From: DATBVX01 sp963695985
GTDB taxonomy: Bacteria > Pseudomonadota > Gammaproteobacteria > Steroidobacterales > Steroidobacteraceae
Reading direction: 5' to 3'
DNA length: 64,000 nucleotides
Assembly (NCBI GenBank): GCA_963695985.1
Contig: CAVOIC010000003.1
Location: 167,267 to 231,266, forward strand
The number at the start of each line of letters is the position of its first letter. The first letter of the stretch is position 1. This document shows positions 60,878-64,000 of this stretch, one piece after another. The position numbers were made by a program, and so were the translations under genes. Below the pieces are notes generated by a model. The model saw nothing but the letters and a program-made list of their open reading frames with translations, had not been told where the DNA came from and ran no database searches.

Positions 60878-62806
60878 ATGCCCATCATAACTTTGCCCGA
60901 TGGCAGCCAGAGACACTTCGACCGCCCGGTAACGGTCGATGAAGTGGCGGGCAGCATTGGCGCCGGACTGCGCCGCGCGGCGCTCGCGGGAAAGGTCGAC
61001 GGCAAGCTTGTTGATACTTCCTTTGTGATCGGCCGGGATGCGAAAGTCAGCATCGTCACCGACCGCGATCCGGAAGGTCTCGAGGTCATCCGCCATTCGA
61101 CGGCGCACCTGCTCGCGCAGGCTGTCAAGCAACTGTTCCCAGAAGCGCAGGTGACGATCGGCCCGGTGATCGAGGACGGTTTCTACTACGACTTTGCCTT
61201 CAAGCGTCCTTTCACACCGGAGGACCTGAGCGCGATCGAAACGCGGATGCGCGAAATCGCGGACGCGGATCTCAAGGTGAATCGCACGGTCATGCCACGC
61301 GATGAGGCGGTCGAGTTCTTCCGCAAGCTGGGCGAAATCTACAAGGCGGAGATCATCGCCTCGATTCCTGGGAACGAAGAGATCAGCCTGTACGGGCAGG
61401 GCGATTTCATCGACCTGTGCCGCGGTCCGCACGTTCCGAACACGGGGAAACTCAAAGCCTTCAAGCTGATGAAGGTCGCGGGTGCGTACTGGCGGGGTGA
61501 TTCGCGCAATGAGATGTTGCAGCGGATCTACGGTACGGCGTGGCCCGACGACAAGTCACTCAAGACCTACCTGCAGCGGCTCGAGGAGGCGGAAAAACGC
61601 GACCACCGGCGTATCGGCAAAGAGCAGGACCTGTTCCATTTTCAGGAAGAGGCGCCGGGTGCGGTGTTCTGGCATCCGAAAGGATGGACGATCTTCCAGG
61701 CCCTCGTTCGTTACATGCGCGAACGGCAGGCCGGCGCCGGGTTCACCGAGGTGAACGCACCCGAGATGATGGACGTGAGCCTGTGGCAGCAGTCGGGTCA
61801 TCTCGAGAAGTTCGGTGAGAACATGTATCTCACGCGCACGCCCGATGAGCGCGTATTCGCCATCAAGCCGATGAACTGTCCGGGCCATGTCCAGATCTTC
61901 AAGCACGGATTGCGCAGCTATCGCGAGCTGCCTGTGCGGCTGGCGGAATTCGGCAAGGTGCATCGCTATGAGCCGTCCGGCGCACTGCATGGCCTGATGC
62001 GGGCGCGCGCTTTCACGCAGGACGATGCGCACATCTTCTGCACCGATGAACAGGTTGCGAGCGAATCGGTAGCAGTGATTGGCCTGCTGATGTCGATCTA
62101 CAAGGACTTCGGGTTCGACGAGGTCCGCGTCAAGTTCGCGGATCGCCCGCCCAAGCGTGTGGGCGACGATGCCACCTGGGATCGCGCCGAAGCCTCGCTG
62201 CGAGCGGCCGCCGAGTCTGCGGGCATCAATTGCGAACTCAATCCGGGCGAGGGCGCGTTCTATGGACCGAAGCTCGAGTTCGTGCTGCGCGATGCGATCG
62301 GGCGGGATTGGCAGTGCGGGACCTTGCAGGTCGACCTCAACATGCCGGGACTGCTCGGCGCCACCTATATCGGCGAGGATAGCCAGAAGCACACGCCCAT
62401 CATGTTGCACCGGGCGATCTTCGGGTCTCTGGAACGCTTCCTGGGCATCCTGATCGAGCATCACGCCGGGCGCCTTCCCACCTGGCTTTCGCCGGTGCAG
62501 GCGGTCGTGCTGAATATCACCGAGAAACAGGCCGAATACGCGCAGGGGGCAGCTGAAGTCCTGAAAAATCAGGGGCTTCGGGTCGAAACAGATTTGCGAA
62601 ACGAGAAAGTGGGCTTTAAAATCCGCGAGCACACGTTGCAGCGCATCCCGTACCTGCTGGTGGCGGGCGACAGGGAAGTCGAATCGAAATCTCTGGCCGT
62701 GCGCACGCGCAACGGGAAAGACCTCGGAACGATGCCGCTCGACGCGATCGCCCAGCGTCTGTCCCGCGAAGTCGCGAGCCGCGGCCGTGTTGTGTTGGAG
62801 GACTAA
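60878..62806 (+). CDS. thrS: Threonine--tRNA ligase
   Basis: This class II aminoacyl-tRNA synthetase has 642 aa. The TGS domain occupies about 1-62 (MPIITLPDGSQRHFDRPVTVDEVA). The editing domain has HSTAHLLAQAVKQLFPEAQVTIGPVIEDGFYYDF. The catalytic core has MNCPGH (zinc Cys), RYEPSGALHGLMRARAFTQDDAHIFC and GEGAFYGPKLEF, followed by an anticodon-binding domain (about 540-642). The TAA stop is 3 nt before the infC AUC start, so thrS and infC are coupled. Confidence 0.98.
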   Translation: MPIITLPDGSQRHFDRPVTVDEVAGSIGAGLRRAALAGKVDGKLVDTSFVIGRDAKVSIVTDRDPEGLEVIRHSTAHLLAQAVKQLFPEAQVTIGPVIEDGFYYDFAFKRPFTPEDLSAIETRMREIADADLKVNRTVMPRDEAVEFFRKLGEIYKAEIIASIPGNEEISLYGQGDFIDLCRGPHVPNTGKLKAFKLMKVAGAYWRGDSRNEMLQRIYGTAWPDDKSLKTYLQRLEEAEKRDHRRIGKEQDLFHFQEEAPGAVFWHPKGWTIFQALVRYMRERQAGAGFTEVNAPEMMDVSLWQQSGHLEKFGENMYLTRTPDERVFAIKPMNCPGHVQIFKHGLRSYRELPVRLAEFGKVHRYEPSGALHGLMRARAFTQDDAHIFCTDEQVASESVAVIGLLMSIYKDFGFDEVRVKFADRPPKRVGDDATWDRAEASLRAAAESAGINCELNPGEGAFYGPKLEFVLRDAIGRDWQCGTLQVDLNMPGLLGATYIGEDSQKHTPIMLHRAIFGSLERFLGILIEHHAGRLPTWLSPVQAVVLNITEKQAEYAQGAAEVLKNQGLRVETDLRNEKVGFKIREHTLQRIPYLLVAGDREVESKSLAVRTRNGKDLGTMPLDAIAQRLSREVASRGRVVLED

Positions 62807-62809
62807 CTT

Positions 62810-63328
62810 ATCGCGACAGCAAAGCGCGTCAGGCGCAATGAAGAGATCTCCGCCCCCTCCGTGCGCGTCATCGACGCCGACGGCGGACAGGCGGGAGTGA
62901 TGACACGCACTGAGGCCCTGCAGATGGCCACTGCGGCGGAGCTGGATCTGGTGGAAGTCTCACCGACTGCCGAACCGCCTGTCTGCCGCATCATGGACTT
63001 CGGCAAATACTTGTTCGAGCAGAGCAAGAAGGCCCATTCGGCGCGTCGCAAGCAGAAGACGATTCACATCAAGGAAGTGAAATTCCGCCCGGGAACCGAG
63101 GAGGCTGACTACCAGGTCAAGCTGCGCAATCTCCTCAGATTCCTGTCGGAAGGCGACAAGGCCAAGGTAACGTTGCGTTTCCGCGGCCGCGAGCTGGTGC
63201 ATCAGGACATCGGACGCAAGCTACTCGATCGCGTGCAGCAAGACCTGGCAGGCCATGCCATCGTCGAGCAGCAGCCGCTGATGGAGGGCAAGCAGATGGT
63301 GATGCTGTTTGCACCGAAGAAGAAGTGA
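62810..63328 (+). CDS. infC: Translation initiation factor IF-3 (AUC start)
   Basis: This factor prevents premature 50S joining and proofreads initiation. I place the start at ATC 62810. GGAGG lies 8 nt upstream, an in-frame TAA at 62804 excludes anything earlier but CTT, and the residues from there (IATAKRVRRNEEISAPSVRV) align with the IF-3 N-terminus. The first standard start (GTG 62861) would cut off the conserved R-x-N-x-x-I segment. The resulting protein is 172 aa with AEPPVCRIMDFGKYLFEQSKK and FRPGTEEADYQVKLRNLLRFL. Rare start codons in infC allow self-repression. Confidence 0.95.
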   Translation: MATAKRVRRNEEISAPSVRVIDADGGQAGVMTRTEALQMATAAELDLVEVSPTAEPPVCRIMDFGKYLFEQSKKAHSARRKQKTIHIKEVKFRPGTEEADYQVKLRNLLRFLSEGDKAKVTLRFRGRELVHQDIGRKLLDRVQQDLAGHAIVEQQPLMEGKQMVMLFAPKKK

Positions 63329-63434
63329 GCAATCGCTGACCCCTCGGGGGACGGATTGCACCGCCCGTAGCGGCTGGGCGCCGGTGATTCGGCGCACGGC
63401 CTGTGATCGGGCTAAACGAAAGAGGTAAAGATCG

Positions 63435-63630
63435 ATGCCCAAGTTGAAAACCCATCGGGCGGCGGCGAAGCGTTTTCGCAAGACGGCGAAAGGCTTCAAG
63501 CGCAGCCCAGTCCCACCGGCGCCACATACTCACCAAGAAGCCCAGCAAGCGAAAGCGTCAGCTGCGCCGCGGCATGATGGTCCACGAGACCGATGTCGAG
63601 CGCGTGAAGCAGATGCTGCCGAACAGCTGA
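63435..63630 (+). CDS. rpmI: 50S ribosomal protein L35 (one +1 frameshift in this sequence)
   Basis: This small basic ribosomal protein starts MPKLKTHRAAAKRFRKTAKGFKRS after a GAGG site. The frame breaks at CCC 63506-63508. Removing one C gives SQSHRRHILTKKPSKRKRQLRRG followed by MMVHETDVERVKQMLPNS and a TGA at 63628, a 64-aa protein of normal L35 length. As given, the frame runs on to 63656 with an unrelated tail. The infC-rpmI gap (106 bp) holds GC-rich hairpins that could include L20-responsive leader structure, but I cannot define them. Confidence 0.93.
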
Positions 63631-63659
63631 GTCGAATTCCTTACCGAGGAGAGTGAGTC

Positions 63660-64000
63660 ATGGCGCGAGTCAAGCGTGGCGTCATTGCGGGACGCCGTCA
63701 CAAGAAGATTCTCAAGAAGGCAAAGGGTTACTACAACGCCCGGCGCAAGGTTTTTCGAGCCGCGAAACAGGCGGTCATCAAGGCCGGTCAGTACGCGTAT
63801 CGCGATCGGCGGCAGAAGAAGCGGGAGTTCCGCGCACTGTGGATCGCTCGCATCAACGCGGCCGCGCGCGTGTACGGTCTGTCGTACAGCCGTCTCATCA
63901 ACGGTCTCGGCAAGGCCGGGGTCGAGATCGACCGCAAGATGCTGGCCGATATCGCGGTGAACGATGCAGCAGCGTTCGGCGCCATCGCCGAGAAGGCGAA
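63660..64000 (+). CDS. rplT: 50S ribosomal protein L20 (3' partial)
   Basis: This 23S rRNA-binding assembly protein begins MARVKRGVIAGRRHKKILKKAKGYYNARRKVFRAAKQAVIKAGQYAYRDRRQKKREFRALWIARINAAARVYGLSYSRLINGLGKAGVEIDRKMLADIAVND. A GAGGAG ribosome site is present. The window ends after 113 codons of the usual ~118, so only the last few residues are missing. L20 typically represses the rpmI-rplT mRNA. Confidence 0.97.
   Translation, partial: MARVKRGVIAGRRHKKILKKAKGYYNARRKVFRAAKQAVIKAGQYAYRDRRQKKREFRALWIARINAAARVYGLSYSRLINGLGKAGVEIDRKMLADIAVNDAAAFGAIAEKA

Overview
The window is about 64 kb of dense, GC-rich chromosomal DNA. It looks like a core-genome segment of a gammaproteobacterium, not a phage, plasmid or island. 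The evidence is a block syntenic with Pseudomonas-type chromosomes (gyrA-serC-pheA-hisC-aroA-cmk-rpsA-ihfB-lapA-lapB), smc-zipA-ligA, lolCD/exbBD/msbA/lpxK for an LPS outer membrane, and tRNA-Val/thrS/infC/rpmI/rplT. The Xanthomonadales/Nevskiales/Steroidobacterales side of the class is my guess from GC content and gene content; no rRNA is present to test it.

Layout. 1-8.9 kb: envelope biogenesis (lolC/E end, lolD, DUF2062 protein, comEC, exbB, exbD, msbA, lpxK, small acidic protein). 9.0-15.0 kb: a leftward type II secretion operon, gspC-D-E-F. 15.3-18.0 kb: clpS-clpA. 18.0-19.1 kb: infA and queF, separated by 470 bp of non-coding DNA holding a dispersed repeat and a long inverted repeat. 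19.2-25.6 kb: smc-zipA-ligA. 25.6-27.4 kb: leftward yciB-bolA-ppiC lipoprotein. 27.4-32.6 kb: yciO, an M50 protease, trpS, scpA, scpB and a degenerate RluB-like protein. 32.5-36.3 kb: a leftward csrA-like/EAL/GGDEF signalling operon. 36.7-41.5 kb: leftward mtaD-ubiG-mupP-rmuC-SDR. 41.7-55.0 kb: the gyrA supraoperon for serine, aromatic amino acid and histidinol-phosphate steps, running into cmk, rpsA, ihfB, lapA and lapB. 55.1-58.6 kb: comEA, galU, a histone H1-like protein, tRNA-Asn and an aspartate aminotransferase. 58.6-64 kb: uvrB, tRNA-Val, thrS, infC, rpmI and the start of rplT.

How the genes work together. The envelope genes cover lipid A kinase (LpxK), core-lipid A flipping (MsbA), lipoprotein release (LolCD), LPS homeostasis (LapAB) and muropeptide recycling (MupP). 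SMC and both kleisin-complex partners (ScpA, ScpB) are all present, so the condensin can be assembled from this window. ComEC and ComEA suggest DNA-uptake ability. The most unusual local modules are the translationally coupled csrA-like/REC-EAL/REC-TM-GGDEF operon, an RluB homologue that has lost its catalytic aspartate, a cysteine-free GspE, a repeat-built basic histone H1-like protein, and two copies of a ~235-bp intergenic repeat, each lying antisense to its neighbours.

Quality caveat. Four housekeeping genes (smc, trpS, pheA, rpmI) each carry one +1 frameshift that is cured by deleting one C or G from a short run. That shared signature points to base-insertion errors in the assembly rather than four real pseudogenes. 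No CRISPR array, insertion sequence, integrase or phage gene was seen.
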